From Arthrobacter sp. S39 (GTDB lineage Bacteria; Actinomycetota; Actinomycetes; Actinomycetales; Micrococcaceae): 64,000 nt of DNA. Within the stretch, counting starts at the first letter, position 1; each line of letters begins with the position of its first letter. The position numbers and the translations under genes were made by a program. The notes beneath the pieces are model-generated. The model saw only the letters and a program-made list of their open reading frames with translations, did no database searches and had not been told where the DNA came from. Of this stretch, positions 48,747 to 58,476 are shown one piece after another. The stretch is from assembly GCF_004320525.1 (NCBI RefSeq), contig NZ_SIHX01000007.1:204927-268926 (forward strand), read 5' to 3'.

Positions 48747-49595
48747 ATGAGCGCTAAGCCGAGTACTGCAGGAACTGTCCGCGCTGTCTTCCTCGATGTG
48801 GATGGCACCTACGCGGACTACGGCGTTGTCCCCGAGGGCCACGTGCGCGCTGTACGGGCTGCGCGGGAGGCCGGCCACCGGGTCCTGCTGTGCACCGGCC
48901 GGCCGGTGTCAATGTTGCCCCAGAGTATCCTCGCCGCGGGCTTCGACGGCCTGGTAGCCAGCGCCGGCGCCTATGCGGAGGTGGCCGGGGAGGTGCTCGT
49001 GGACCGGCGTTTTCCCGCAGACCTCGCGGCCAGGACGGTCGCGGCGCTGGACGCGCACGACGCCGTGTACATCCTCGAGTCCCAGGAAGCGCTGCACGTT
49101 CCGCCTGCCGCAGCGGAGCGTTTGCAGGCCATCCTGGACGCCCACTTCCGGCAGGCACCCGGAGGCCCGGTGGGTTCGTCCGCCATCCTCGGCGCCGTGC
49201 AGCAAACGGCGGACCGCGCGGCGGTGTCGTTCGCCAAGGTCTCCGTATTTGACTCCCCCGTTGCCATGGAAGACCTGGTGCGCGAAATCGGCGACGACAT
49301 TGCCGTCGTCGCCAACTCGGTCGCCGACGAGGGCCGGCACGCGGGTGAGCTGTTCCAGCGCGGGATCAGCAAGGCCGACGGCGTCGCGGCCGTGATCGCC
49401 CACCTGGGCATCGCCCGCGAGGACACGATTGCGATCGGCGACGGCGCCAACGACCTGGAGATGATCGCCTACGCGGGCATCGGCGTCGCCATCGAAGGAT
49501 CCATCCCCGAACTGATGGCCATCGCGGACCGCACCGCCGGGCGTCCGGGGCAGGAGGGCCTCGTTGCAGCCTTCGCCGAGCTCGGCCTCCACTGA
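48747..49595 (+). CDS. Cof-type HAD-IIB phosphatase
   Basis: A 282-residue haloacid-dehalogenase-fold hydrolase. Motif I is FLDVDGTYAD with the nucleophile Asp17, motif II is LLCTGRP, and motif IV is IAIGDGANDLEMIAYAGIGVAI. The Cof cap domain lies at about 85-190. Cof proteins dephosphorylate sugar phosphates or cofactors such as phospho-pyridoxal; the substrate is not evident. One Tyr replaces the usual Leu/Thr after DGT. Confidence 0.91.
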   Translation: MSAKPSTAGTVRAVFLDVDGTYADYGVVPEGHVRAVRAAREAGHRVLLCTGRPVSMLPQSILAAGFDGLVASAGAYAEVAGEVLVDRRFPADLAARTVAALDAHDAVYILESQEALHVPPAAAERLQAILDAHFRQAPGGPVGSSAILGAVQQTADRAAVSFAKVSVFDSPVAMEDLVREIGDDIAVVANSVADEGRHAGELFQRGISKADGVAAVIAHLGIAREDTIAIGDGANDLEMIAYAGIGVAIEGSIPELMAIADRTAGRPGQEGLVAAFAELGLH

Positions 49596-49606
49596 AGCAG
49601 AGGAGA

Positions 49607-49966
49607 TCAGGCCAAATCCTGGCCCTCCCGGTCAATCTGGAGGTAGCTCAGTCCGCTCACATCGAGCCAGTAGCTGGTGGGGGTTTCCACCAGGCGAAGG
49701 AGGACGCCCTCGCAGGACTTGCACCGCACAACGATTCCCGGGGCATCGGTGTAGACCAGCGCTTCTCCGAAAGCCCGGACAGCGCCGCAGTTCCTGCACC
49801 GGCCGATCGCTGCAATGATGTCGATGCGGAACACTTCCCACAACGGGCCTGCCACCGCATTTCCGTCGAGGTGGGGTATCGGATTGCCCGCAATTCCGGC
49901 GATATCCTGGTCCTCGAAGCGCGGGTCTCCGGCGCCTTGGGAGGGCGAACCATTTGTTCCAGTCAC
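49607..49966 (-). CDS. DUF6510 zinc-ribbon protein of the Mo-oxidoreductase operon
   Basis: A 119-residue protein with two CxxC pairs, GRCRNCGAV and RCKSCEGV, that look like a zinc ribbon, preceded by LDGNAVAGPLWEVFRIDIIAA, the hallmark of the DUF6510 family. The GTG start at 49966 overlaps the stop of the flavin reductase gene by four bases (GTGA). It is the third gene in a set with a sulfite-oxidase-like enzyme and an FAD reductase, so a structural or electron-transfer accessory role is plausible. Function unknown. Confidence 0.83.
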   Translation of the reverse strand: MTGTNGSPSQGAGDPRFEDQDIAGIAGNPIPHLDGNAVAGPLWEVFRIDIIAAIGRCRNCGAVRAFGEALVYTDAPGIVVRCKSCEGVLLRLVETPTSYWLDVSGLSYLQIDREGQDLA

Positions 49967-50700
49967 CGTAATCCTCCAGTTCCGCCGAAGCGTTCGGTCT
50001 TGATGGAGGCGGCCGGGTAGCCCGCCTGCACGAGCCATCCTGAGACCGTTTCGACAAATATCGTCTGGCCACAGATGAAGACGGCGGGGGCCGCTTCCAC
50101 CGGCAGGATGGTTGCCAGCAGCGCTTCTTCCGAGAGCCGTTGGGGAGGATCAGGCCAGCCCTGCGGCGCTTGGCGCGTGTAGGCGTAGTCGACCACGAGT
50201 TTGGCGGACTCCCGGCTGAGAGTGAGCAGCTCCTCCCGATAGAACCCCGCCCCCGGCGATTTAAGGGAGTACAGCAGCCGGAACTGCGACGAATTATCCG
50301 CGGCCTCGTGCGCACGGATCATGGACATGAGCGGCACGATGCCGGATCCTCCGGCGATCAGCTGGACCGGGTTGGGGTCCGTTGGCCGCCAGACGAACCA
50401 GCCGCCCACGGGGCCACGGATCTCTAATTGATCGCCGACCATCAGGTTCCTGACCAGATAGGGAGAGACTTCACCATTGGCCAACTCGTCGACCGTGATC
50501 TCAATGATTTCGTCCATGCCTGCCGTGGCCAGGGAGTAGGACCGTACAGCCGTGTAACCGTCGTCGGCTGTAAGCCGGATATCGATGTGCTGGCCGGCGA
50601 GGTTGCCGTTCATTCCGTCGACCCGCAGCCCGATGGTCCTGGACGTTTCCGACTCGGGAACGCCGCTCACCACCTCGGCGACGCGCCAGAGCGTGCTCAT
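49963..50700 (-). CDS. FAD/NAD(P)-binding oxidoreductase (ferredoxin reductase type)
   Basis: A 245-residue flavoprotein reductase. The FAD domain shows RSYSLATA and the NAD(P) domain LIAGGSGIVPLMSMIRAH, ending with VFICGQTIFVETVSGWL and KTERFGGTG. No ferredoxin-like Cys cluster is fused. GAGG lies eight bases before the ATG. It lies 10 bases after the sulfite-oxidase-like gene and overlaps the DUF6510 gene, so it probably passes electrons from NAD(P)H to or from the Mo enzyme. Confidence 0.91.
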   Translation of the reverse strand: MSTLWRVAEVVSGVPESETSRTIGLRVDGMNGNLAGQHIDIRLTADDGYTAVRSYSLATAGMDEIIEITVDELANGEVSPYLVRNLMVGDQLEIRGPVGGWFVWRPTDPNPVQLIAGGSGIVPLMSMIRAHEAADNSSQFRLLYSLKSPGAGFYREELLTLSRESAKLVVDYAYTRQAPQGWPDPPQRLSEEALLATILPVEAAPAVFICGQTIFVETVSGWLVQAGYPAASIKTERFGGTGGLR

Positions 50701-50710
50701 CTGGGTGGCC

Positions 50711-51304
50711 TCATGAGTAGCGCTGTTCGCGCCACGGATCGCCGTGCAGATGGTAGCCGTTCGATTCCCAGAAACCGGGAATGTCCTCGTTCATCAGTTC
50801 GATGCCGTTGATCCACTTGGCACTCTTCCAAAGGTACAAGTGGGGCACCAGCAGGCGGGCCGGGCCGCCGTGGGCCCGTTCCAGTGGCCGGCCGCCGAAT
50901 TCCCACGCCACCCAGGCCTGGCCGTCAAGGAGGTCCTGAAGCGGGACATTGGTTGTATAGCCGCCGTAGGAATGGGCCATCGTGAACTCGGACGTTGTTT
51001 CCACCTCGTCGAACAACGTGTCCAGGGATACGCCCCGCCACGTGGTGCCAAGCTGGGACCAGCTGGTGACGCAGTGGATGTCGGTCCGGATCTCAACCTG
51101 CGGCAGTGCCATGAACGCGTCCCAGGACCACGTGTGGCGTTGCCCCGCGCCAGTTGTAATGAAGAATTCCCAGTCTGCTGTGGCGATATTGGGTGCCGGG
51201 CCTGCCGTCAAAACGGGAAAGGTGTCCGTCTCGTGTTGACCGGGTGGTAATGCCGGGTTGCCGGCATGCCGTTTTCCGTGAAAACCAGACGAGATAATGC
51301 CCAT
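50711..51304 (-). CDS. Sulfite-oxidase-like molybdopterin oxidoreductase, cytoplasmic
   Basis: A 197-residue enzyme consisting of the Mo-pterin domain only. The Mo-ligating Cys lies in DIHCVTSWSQLGTTWRGV, and YGGYTTNVPLQDLLDG and HGGPARLLVPHLYLWKSAKW follow family pattern. There is no Tat or Sec signal, unlike MsrP (YedY), and no heme or dimerisation domain. Of two adjacent ATGs the second is better spaced from GGAGG. First gene of an operon with an FAD reductase and DUF6510. Substrate unknown; sulfite or oxidised sulfur compounds are guesses. Confidence 0.91.
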   Translation of the reverse strand: MGIISSGFHGKRHAGNPALPPGQHETDTFPVLTAGPAPNIATADWEFFITTGAGQRHTWSWDAFMALPQVEIRTDIHCVTSWSQLGTTWRGVSLDTLFDEVETTSEFTMAHSYGGYTTNVPLQDLLDGQAWVAWEFGGRPLERAHGGPARLLVPHLYLWKSAKWINGIELMNEDIPGFWESNGYHLHGDPWREQRYS

Positions 51305-51424
51305 CATGCACCTCCGCTGCGGAGACTGCCGGTCGACTTTGATCGGTTCCCCAACGATAGGCCAACGCCTGGCCGGGGTCCAGAGGTTCGCCGGCGTCGT
51401 CCAGGGACCGGGCCGATCCGGACG

Positions 51425-51862
51425 TCAGTCCTTCTTCAGCTTCTGGGCGAGCATCACGAGGATTCCGCTGGGACCGCGGAGGTACGTGAGCTTATAGACG
51501 TCGCCGTAGGTCGCCACGCCGCGCAGCGGAGTACATCCGTGCTTCGCAGCTATCTCAAGGGCCTGGTCGATGTCGTCGACCGAGAAAGCCACACGGTGCA
51601 TGCCGATGTCGTTGGGACGGGTTGGGTTCGTCTCGATCGCTTCAGGGTGGATGTATTCGAAAAGCTCCAGTTGACCATGACCGTCCGGGGTTTGGAGCAC
51701 CGCAATTTTCGCGTGGTTGCCATCAAGCCCGACGGCGGTGTCGGCCCACTCGCCGCTGACGGTGTCACGGCCAACGACCGTGAGCCCAAGGTCGGTGAAA
51801 AAGGCGATGGTTGCTTCGAGGTCCCTAACGGCGATACCGACGTTTTCAAGTTTGATGGCCAT
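51425..51862 (-). CDS. VOC family (glyoxalase/dioxygenase fold) protein
   Basis: A 145-residue protein with two beta-alpha-beta-beta-beta modules. Metal-ligand candidates are His in IGMHRVAFSVDD and Glu in GQLELFEYIHPE. The start MAIKLENVGIAVRDLEATIAFF is characteristic. The substrate cannot be told from sequence; relatives include methylmalonyl-CoA epimerase-like and lactoylglutathione lyase-like proteins. Single gene between the Mo-enzyme operon and tRNA-Thr. Confidence 0.88.
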   Translation of the reverse strand: MAIKLENVGIAVRDLEATIAFFTDLGLTVVGRDTVSGEWADTAVGLDGNHAKIAVLQTPDGHGQLELFEYIHPEAIETNPTRPNDIGMHRVAFSVDDIDQALEIAAKHGCTPLRGVATYGDVYKLTYLRGPSGILVMLAQKLKKD

Positions 51863-51926
51863 CCGTTGAAGCTACCAAGGCGGACCGGTTAGCTCCAGTG
51901 CCCAGATCTCAATCTGGCAGAAATGG

Positions 51927-52000
51927 AGCCTCCTGTCGGATTCGAACCGACGACCCCCGCTTTACAAGAGCGGTGCTCTGGCCAACTGAGCTAAGGAGGC
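51927..52000 (-). tRNA. tRNA-Thr (anticodon TGT), CCA encoded
   Basis: On the minus strand a 74-base cloverleaf: acceptor GCCTCCT paired with AGGAGGC, D arm AGCTCAGTTGGCCAGAGCA, anticodon loop CTTGTAA with TGT, and T arm GTCGGTTCGAATCCGAC. The discriminator is T, and CCA is encoded at 51924-51926. Confidence 0.96.
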
Positions 52001-52099
52001 GTGCCCTGAAGGGCCTGCGCCTGAACGGCGCTAGATAAGGTTAGCCCAAGTCCGCCCGCTGGTAAAAACCGCCGCAACCCGGACATCTGGCCAATCGAA

Positions 52100-52136
52100 A
52101 AGGCCCGGCCCCGGAGCAGAACCGGGGCCGGGCCTT
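52100..52136. terminator. Terminator after the DsbA-like gene
   Basis: Perfect 15-base arms AAGGCCCGGCCCCGG and CCGGGGCCGGGCCTT around a seven-base loop, flanked by AAAA on the left, giving a U-run for the minus-strand gene. Confidence 0.88.
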
Positions 52137-52155
52137 CAACATGTACTGGGGCGGC

Positions 52156-53043
52156 TTATGCCTTCGCGTCGATCGCTGCCTGCAGGAAGTCGGGGAACTG
52201 GGTCTGGGCACTGTCGCCCTTGCCCCACTGCTTGCCGTCCACGAAGACGGACGGGGTGCCGGTGACGCCGATGGCTGCAGCTTCCTTGGTCGTGAACTTC
52301 ACGTAGGGCCGGTAGGTCTTGTCGTTCACGCAGGCGTCGATGTTGACGCCCATGTCAGAGGCCATGGACTTGAGTTTGTCGTCAGAGAGGCCGGCTCCGC
52401 CTTCTGCGGGCTGATTCGCGAACAGGGAGTCCACAAACTCCGCGTATTTTTCCGGTGACTGGTTCACAACGCACGCAGCGGCGTTGGCCGCGCGTGAGGA
52501 GTAGTTCGTGGAGGACCGGTTGTCGAGGAACCCGAGCGCGCGGTATTCCACCGTAATCTTGCCCTCATTGCGCAGGGCAGTCAGCTGCTCGTTGTACTGT
52601 GCCTCGAAGTTCTTGCAGACCGGGCAGATGAAGTCGACGTAAAGGACCACCTTCACGGGCTTGCCGGCCTCAGCCTCGGCACCGGGGGCAACAACTTCCG
52701 CCGGGGCGGTCTCCGGCGGGTTTCCCACGGACGCAGCGTCCACAGTGGACGCATCCAGCTTCGCCACCTCGGTGTTGGCGAGCAAGGTGATGCCGCCGTG
52801 CACGTTGCCGTTGGCCGGCGTCGGTCCCTGGTCTGCGATCGGGGCGTTCTGCCGCATGGTGGTGGTCACCACGAGAGCCACAACCGCCAGGATGGCCACC
52901 ACTGCCACCACAATGCCCCAGCCGATCAGGAGCTTGTTTCGCTTGTCCTTCTTAAGCTGCGCTTCGCGGATCAGGCGCGCCTTCTCGCGTGCCTCCGATG
53001 TTCGCTCAGCCTTGGACTTACGTACTTCATTTGCGGGGCTCAT
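52156..53043 (-). CDS. Membrane-anchored DsbA-family thiol oxidoreductase
   Basis: A 295-residue protein with a basic, helical cytoplasmic N-terminus (about 1-38, RTSEAREKARLIREAQLKK), one transmembrane helix (about 39-62), and an extracytoplasmic thioredoxin-fold domain from about 120. The active site is CPVC in DFICPVCKNFEAQ; a cis-Pro loop appears in TGTPSVFVDGKQWG. It probably catalyses disulfide formation in exported proteins, like the mycobacterial DsbA-type proteins. Its redox partner (VKOR or DsbB) is not in the window. Confidence 0.9.
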   Translation of the reverse strand: MSPANEVRKSKAERTSEAREKARLIREAQLKKDKRNKLLIGWGIVVAVVAILAVVALVVTTTMRQNAPIADQGPTPANGNVHGGITLLANTEVAKLDASTVDAASVGNPPETAPAEVVAPGAEAEAGKPVKVVLYVDFICPVCKNFEAQYNEQLTALRNEGKITVEYRALGFLDNRSSTNYSSRAANAAACVVNQSPEKYAEFVDSLFANQPAEGGAGLSDDKLKSMASDMGVNIDACVNDKTYRPYVKFTTKEAAAIGVTGTPSVFVDGKQWGKGDSAQTQFPDFLQAAIDAKA

Positions 53044-53222
53044 GTGTTCCTTGGGTCGATCGACGTGGGGGGACCACTCAGTGGCAACTCCATCATTTTA
53101 GGGGAGAAACCTGAGAGCTTGCGCTTTCAACTATTCCTCCAGTTGACCAACGGATGAATAGCAAGGAAGATTCCGCCCCGTTAGGGTGGGCTTAGAGGCA
53201 CAAGCAACCCCAGGGGGCCGCA

Positions 53223-54725
53223 ATGCAAACACCTGTCCAGGAAAAACCTACCTCCGAGCCTGACTCCGGACCTGCCGGACACGGCCAGGGCGATGGCACA
53301 AAATACGACTTCATGGTGGTGTCCAACAGACTGCCCGTAGACCGTTGCGCCCCGGGAGATAGCGGCGACGACGGCTCGGGCTGGCGGCGCTCGCCCGGCG
53401 GCCTGGTGACCGCACTGGCTCCGATGATGACCAAGACCGACGGCGCCTGGGTGGGCTGGCACGGCGCCCCGGATGAGACGGTCAAACCGTTCAGCCATGG
53501 CGGCATGGATCTCGTCCCGGTCCAGCTCAGCACCGACGATGTTGAGCTGTATTACGAGGGCTTCTCCAACGCCACTCTGTGGCCCCTGTACCACGATGTG
53601 ATCGCTCCCCCGGAGTTCCACCGGACCTGGTGGGACGCCTACCGCAGGGTCAACAAGAGGTTCGCGGACGCCGTCGTACGCCATGCAGACCACGGCGCCA
53701 CCGTATGGATCCAGGACTACCAGCTGCAGCTGGTACCCCGGCTGCTGCGCGAGGCACGGCCCGACCTCCGGATCGGCTTCTTCAACCACATCCCGTTTCC
53801 CCCGCCGGAAATCTTCGCCCAGCTGCCCTGGCGGCACGCCATCATCGACGGCCTCATGGGCGCAGACCTGGTGGGCTTCCAGCGCCCCAGCGATGCCGGC
53901 AACTTCATGCGCTCCGCCCGGCGGTTCCTGGGCGCAAGCGTCAAGCAGCAGCAGGTGCACGTCAAGGGGCACGACGGCGAAATCACCCACATCGCCAGGG
54001 CCCAGTCCTTCCCGATCTCCATCGATGTCGCCCAGATCAGCGAACTGGCCAACAAGCCGGAGATCATCGAGCGCGCCCGCCAGATCCGCCAGGACCTCGG
54101 CAACCCCAAAACCATCCTCCTGGGCGTGGACCGGCTGGACTACACCAAGGGCATCCGGCACCGGCTCAAGGCCTTCGAGGAACTGCTCAACGAGGGCAAG
54201 CTGACCGTCGGCGACGCCACACTCATCCAGGTGGCCAGCCCCAGCCGTGAGCGCGTGGAGCAGTACCGGCTCCTGCGCGAGGAGATCGAGGGCACCGTCG
54301 GCCACATCAACGGCACCTACGACACCATCCAGAACACGGCCGTACGCTACCTGCACCACAGCTACCCCGTGGAGGAAATGGTGGCGCTTTACCTCGCCGC
54401 CGACGTCATGCTGGTCACTGCCCTGCGGGACGGCATGAACCTCGTGGCCAAGGAATACGTCACGGCCCGCACGCAGAACGACGGCGCGCTGGTCCTGAGC
54501 GAGTTCGCCGGCGCGGCAGACCAGCTAAAGCAGGCCCTCCTGATGAACCCGCACGACATCGACGGGCTGAAGGACACCATCATGCGGGCCGTCAACTTGC
54601 CCCCCAAGGATTCCGCCCGCCGGATGCGGTCCATGCGCAAGCAGATCCTGGAACACGACGTGGACCACTGGTCCGCGGACTTCCTCCAGGCCCTCAACGA
54701 AAAGGTGGTCCGCGATGACTCCTGA
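53223..54725 (+). CDS. otsA: Trehalose-6-phosphate synthase
   Basis: A 500-residue GT20 glycosyltransferase that joins UDP-glucose (or another NDP-glucose) and glucose 6-phosphate. It shows VVSNRLPVD near 33, then WVGWHGAPDE, IQDYQLQLVPRLLRE, GVDRLDYTKGIRHRLKAFE and ALRDGMNLVAKEYV. Trehalose made here protects against osmotic and drying stress. The otsB start lies 11 bases inside its 3' end, so the two are translationally coupled. Confidence 0.96.
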   Translation: MQTPVQEKPTSEPDSGPAGHGQGDGTKYDFMVVSNRLPVDRCAPGDSGDDGSGWRRSPGGLVTALAPMMTKTDGAWVGWHGAPDETVKPFSHGGMDLVPVQLSTDDVELYYEGFSNATLWPLYHDVIAPPEFHRTWWDAYRRVNKRFADAVVRHADHGATVWIQDYQLQLVPRLLREARPDLRIGFFNHIPFPPPEIFAQLPWRHAIIDGLMGADLVGFQRPSDAGNFMRSARRFLGASVKQQQVHVKGHDGEITHIARAQSFPISIDVAQISELANKPEIIERARQIRQDLGNPKTILLGVDRLDYTKGIRHRLKAFEELLNEGKLTVGDATLIQVASPSRERVEQYRLLREEIEGTVGHINGTYDTIQNTAVRYLHHSYPVEEMVALYLAADVMLVTALRDGMNLVAKEYVTARTQNDGALVLSEFAGAADQLKQALLMNPHDIDGLKDTIMRAVNLPPKDSARRMRSMRKQILEHDVDHWSADFLQALNEKVVRDDS

Positions 54726-55560
54726 TGCCCGCCGCGCAAAAGGCCCGCTGACGCTATCCCCTGAACTCCTCGAGGCCGTCCGGCGCATCGCCCGGACCGA
54801 ACACCTCCTGGTGGCCATGGACTTCGACGGCACCATCTCGCCGCTGGTGGACCACGCCGGCGACGCCCGCCCGCTGCCGCGCTCCGCCACCGCATTTGCC
54901 GGGCTCGCCGCCCTGCCGCGCACGACGACGGCACTCATCTCCGGGCGCGCCCTCGCCAGCCTGCGCGCCGTGGCTTCACCCCCGGTGGACACGCTGCTGA
55001 TCGGCAGCCACGGCGCCGAGGCCTGGCTCGGTCCCGGATCCACGGAACTGACCCTGGACGAGGACCAGCGCGCGCTGCTCGCTGAAGTCCGGGGCATCCT
55101 GGAGGAGATCGTTGAACAGGCACCGGGCACGCTGCTGGAGGACAAGCCTGCCGGCGTCGTCCTGCACACCAGGCTGGCCACCCCGGACGTGGCCGAGGAC
55201 GCCGTGGCAGCCGCCCGGGCCGTGCTGCAGGAACGCCGTGGCGTGTTCCTCAAGAACGGCAAGCAGGTCCTCGAAACGTCCGTTGTTAACGCCTCGAAGG
55301 GTGAGGGCGTGACCTTCCTCCGGCAGATCACCGGGGCAACGGCGGTCCTGTTCGCCGGGGACGACACCACGGACGAGGACGCCCTGGCCCGGCTGGAGTC
55401 CGGCGATGTCGGCGTGAAGGTGGGGCTCGACTTTACCCAGGCCGAGTTCAGGGTGGAAGCTCCGGTGCACGTCGCTGAACTGCTGGAGGCCCTGCTGCAG
55501 GAACGGAGCCTGGCGGTGGCTGAAGAGGAACCGGAAAACTTCGGCGGACACGGACAGTAG
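54715..55560 (+). CDS. otsB: Trehalose-6-phosphate phosphatase
   Basis: A 281-residue HAD-family phosphatase that removes phosphate from trehalose 6-phosphate. Motif I is AMDFDGTISPLVDHAGDA with nucleophile Asp40 and acid Asp42; SGRALASL and GSHGAEAWLG follow, then KGEGVTFLRQITGAT and FAGDDTTDEDA near the C-terminus. Overlaps otsA by 11 bases. Together they form the complete OtsAB pathway. Confidence 0.95.
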   Translation: MTPDARRAKGPLTLSPELLEAVRRIARTEHLLVAMDFDGTISPLVDHAGDARPLPRSATAFAGLAALPRTTTALISGRALASLRAVASPPVDTLLIGSHGAEAWLGPGSTELTLDEDQRALLAEVRGILEEIVEQAPGTLLEDKPAGVVLHTRLATPDVAEDAVAAARAVLQERRGVFLKNGKQVLETSVVNASKGEGVTFLRQITGATAVLFAGDDTTDEDALARLESGDVGVKVGLDFTQAEFRVEAPVHVAELLEALLQERSLAVAEEEPENFGGHGQ

Positions 55561-55639
55561 CCAAGCTCATATGTGACGTCCGTAACATTTGGTTCTTTTC
55601 GCCATTCATCTGACATACTCTTGCTTGTGATGTGGCGCA

Positions 55640-55760
55640 CAGACACCGTGCGGCGTCACGCGATACTCCTCGGCTTCGGCCGGGGAGTACACGGCTGAAA
55701 AACCGTGGACAACTGAACAAACATGAACCATTCACAACGGATCGTCCGGCACGTACCTGC
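55640..55760 (+). promoter_or_regulatory. Probable msiK leader RNA ahead of the ABC ATPase gene
   Basis: A hairpin at 55664-55689 has an 11-pair stem (TACTCCTCGGC opposite GGGGAGTA) capped by a C(TTCG)G tetraloop. A second, CACGG/CCGTG, follows at 55690-55707. A conserved RNA motif named msiK has been described in 5' leaders of actinobacterial msiK genes; position and gene fit. I could not align it to the model, so the class call is inference and the boundaries approximate. Confidence 0.55.
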
Positions 55761-55780
55761 CGGTGAAGGGATTGATAACT

Positions 55781-56863
<1,083 letters not shown>

Positions 56864-56872
56864 CATCAAACA

Positions 56873-56895
56873 GGTGATCGAGCCTGTCGAGATCT
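56873..56895. repeat. 23-base interspersed repeat, copy after msiK
   Basis: GGTGATCGAGCCTGTCGAGA plus TCT, one base different from 36614-36636. It starts 10 bases after the msiK stop and just before a terminator. Confidence 0.7.
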
Positions 56896-56900
56896 AAACC

Positions 56901-56934
56901 GACGGCGGCCCTCCTTCCTGGACGGGCCGCCGTC
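56901..56934 (+). terminator. Terminator after msiK
   Basis: Perfect 11-base arms GACGGCGGCCC and GGGCCGCCGTC with a 12-base loop. A clear T-run is lacking (CGGCGTTAAC follows). Confidence 0.75.
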
Positions 56935-56989
56935 GGCGTTAACCCACGATGTTTAGGCCAGCCGCCCCTATGTACGGAAGAATTGACCC

Positions 56990-58408
56990 ATGACCGAGGA
57001 AAACAGCGCCCAGTGGCACGACGAACCCACCGACTACGCGCAGATCGGCAAACTGCCCCGGTTTGAGGCGGCCAGCGCCAATGACAGCAAGCTCTCCGCG
57101 GTCTCCAGCTCGCTGAACATCACGGCGGCCGCCGCCGATCCGGAGCTCCTGGACCTCCCCTGGCACATCGCGCTCGAGGACTGGCCCGCCGAGAACCTCG
57201 CAGCACTCCCCCGCGGCATCTCCCGGCACATCGTGCGCTTTGCCCACCTGGGCGGCTCCGTCATCGCCATCAAGGAAACCTCCGAGCACGTGGCCCGCCA
57301 CGAGTACCACATGCTCCGCAAGCTCGCCCGGCTGGACGTCCCCTGCGTCGAGCCCGTAGCCGTGATCACCGGCCGGACCACGCTGGACGGCCGGCCCCTG
57401 AACCCCGTTCTGGTCACCCGCCACCTGAAGTTCTCCATGCCCTACCGCGCCTTGTTCTCCCAGATGCTGCGCAAGGACACGCTCACCCGTCTCATCGATG
57501 CCCAGGCACTCCTGATGGTGCGCCTGCACCTGATCGGCTTCTACTGGGGCGACGTCTCGCTCTCCAACACCCTGTTCCGACGCGATGCCGGGGCCTTCGC
57601 GGCGTACCTGGTGGATGCAGAGACCGGCGAACTGTATCCGGACCTGTCCACGGGGCAACGCGAATACGACCTCGAAATAGCCCGGGTCAACATCGCCGGC
57701 GAGCTGATGGACCTGCTGGACGGCGGCCTGATCGAGGAGAAGGTGGACCCCGTTGCCACCAGCGAACTCATCATGGACAGCTACCGCCGCCTCTGGACCG
57801 AGCTGACGGAGAAGGAATCCTTCGAACTCGGCGAACGGTGGCGCGTGGGCGCCCGCATCCGCCGCCTCAACGAGCTGGGTTTCGACGTCGAGGAATACGC
57901 CATCAAAACCACGCAGAACGGTTCCACCATCCAGCTCCAGCCCAAGGTCGTGGACGCCGGCCACCACATGCGCCGGCTGCTGCGCCTGACCGGGCTGGAC
58001 GCCCAGGAGAACCAGGCACGCCGACTGCTCAACGACATGGACTCCTTCCGGGCGGACAACAACCCGAAGATGGACGAGGAATACAGTGCCCACCTCTGGG
58101 TCAGCCAGGTCTTCGAACCGATCGTCCGCTCCATCCCGCGGGACCTGTCCCGCAAGCTCGAACCCGCCGAAGCCGTCCACGAGGTGCTCGAACACCGCTG
58201 GTACATGTCCGAGAAGCAGGAACGGCACATCCCGCTGGCGGAAGCAGTGCAGTCCTACATCGACTCCATCCTGCGGCACCGCCGGGACGAGGCAGCCATC
58301 ATGCTGAACCCGGACACGGAAATGCTGAAGATCCTCGAAGTGGAAACAGAGGAGTCCAGGTACGGCGCCGACGAAGACATCGACGAATACCCGGACGTCG
58401 ACGACTGA
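56990..58408 (+). CDS. DUF4032 protein with a kinase-like N-terminal region
   Basis: A 472-residue cytoplasmic protein of the actinobacterial DUF4032 family. The N-terminal half resembles lipopolysaccharide kinase folds: VIAIKET with a candidate ATP-binding Lys near 91, then HLIGFYWGDVSLSNTLF, which reads like a kinase catalytic loop (GD..xxN), and LVDAETGELYP in place of DFG. The C-terminal half (about 260-470) is helical and ends in an acidic tail. It follows msiK by 126 bases. Kinase activity and substrate are unproven. Confidence 0.87.
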   Translation: MTEENSAQWHDEPTDYAQIGKLPRFEAASANDSKLSAVSSSLNITAAAADPELLDLPWHIALEDWPAENLAALPRGISRHIVRFAHLGGSVIAIKETSEHVARHEYHMLRKLARLDVPCVEPVAVITGRTTLDGRPLNPVLVTRHLKFSMPYRALFSQMLRKDTLTRLIDAQALLMVRLHLIGFYWGDVSLSNTLFRRDAGAFAAYLVDAETGELYPDLSTGQREYDLEIARVNIAGELMDLLDGGLIEEKVDPVATSELIMDSYRRLWTELTEKESFELGERWRVGARIRRLNELGFDVEEYAIKTTQNGSTIQLQPKVVDAGHHMRRLLRLTGLDAQENQARRLLNDMDSFRADNNPKMDEEYSAHLWVSQVFEPIVRSIPRDLSRKLEPAEAVHEVLEHRWYMSEKQERHIPLAEAVQSYIDSILRHRRDEAAIMLNPDTEMLKILEVETEESRYGADEDIDEYPDVDD

Positions 58409-58476
58409 CGAGGTCCCGTGGAGCCGCCCGCCGGTCGCAGCACGGCTGTGTTAAATCAGCCGGGATGGGCGCAGGC

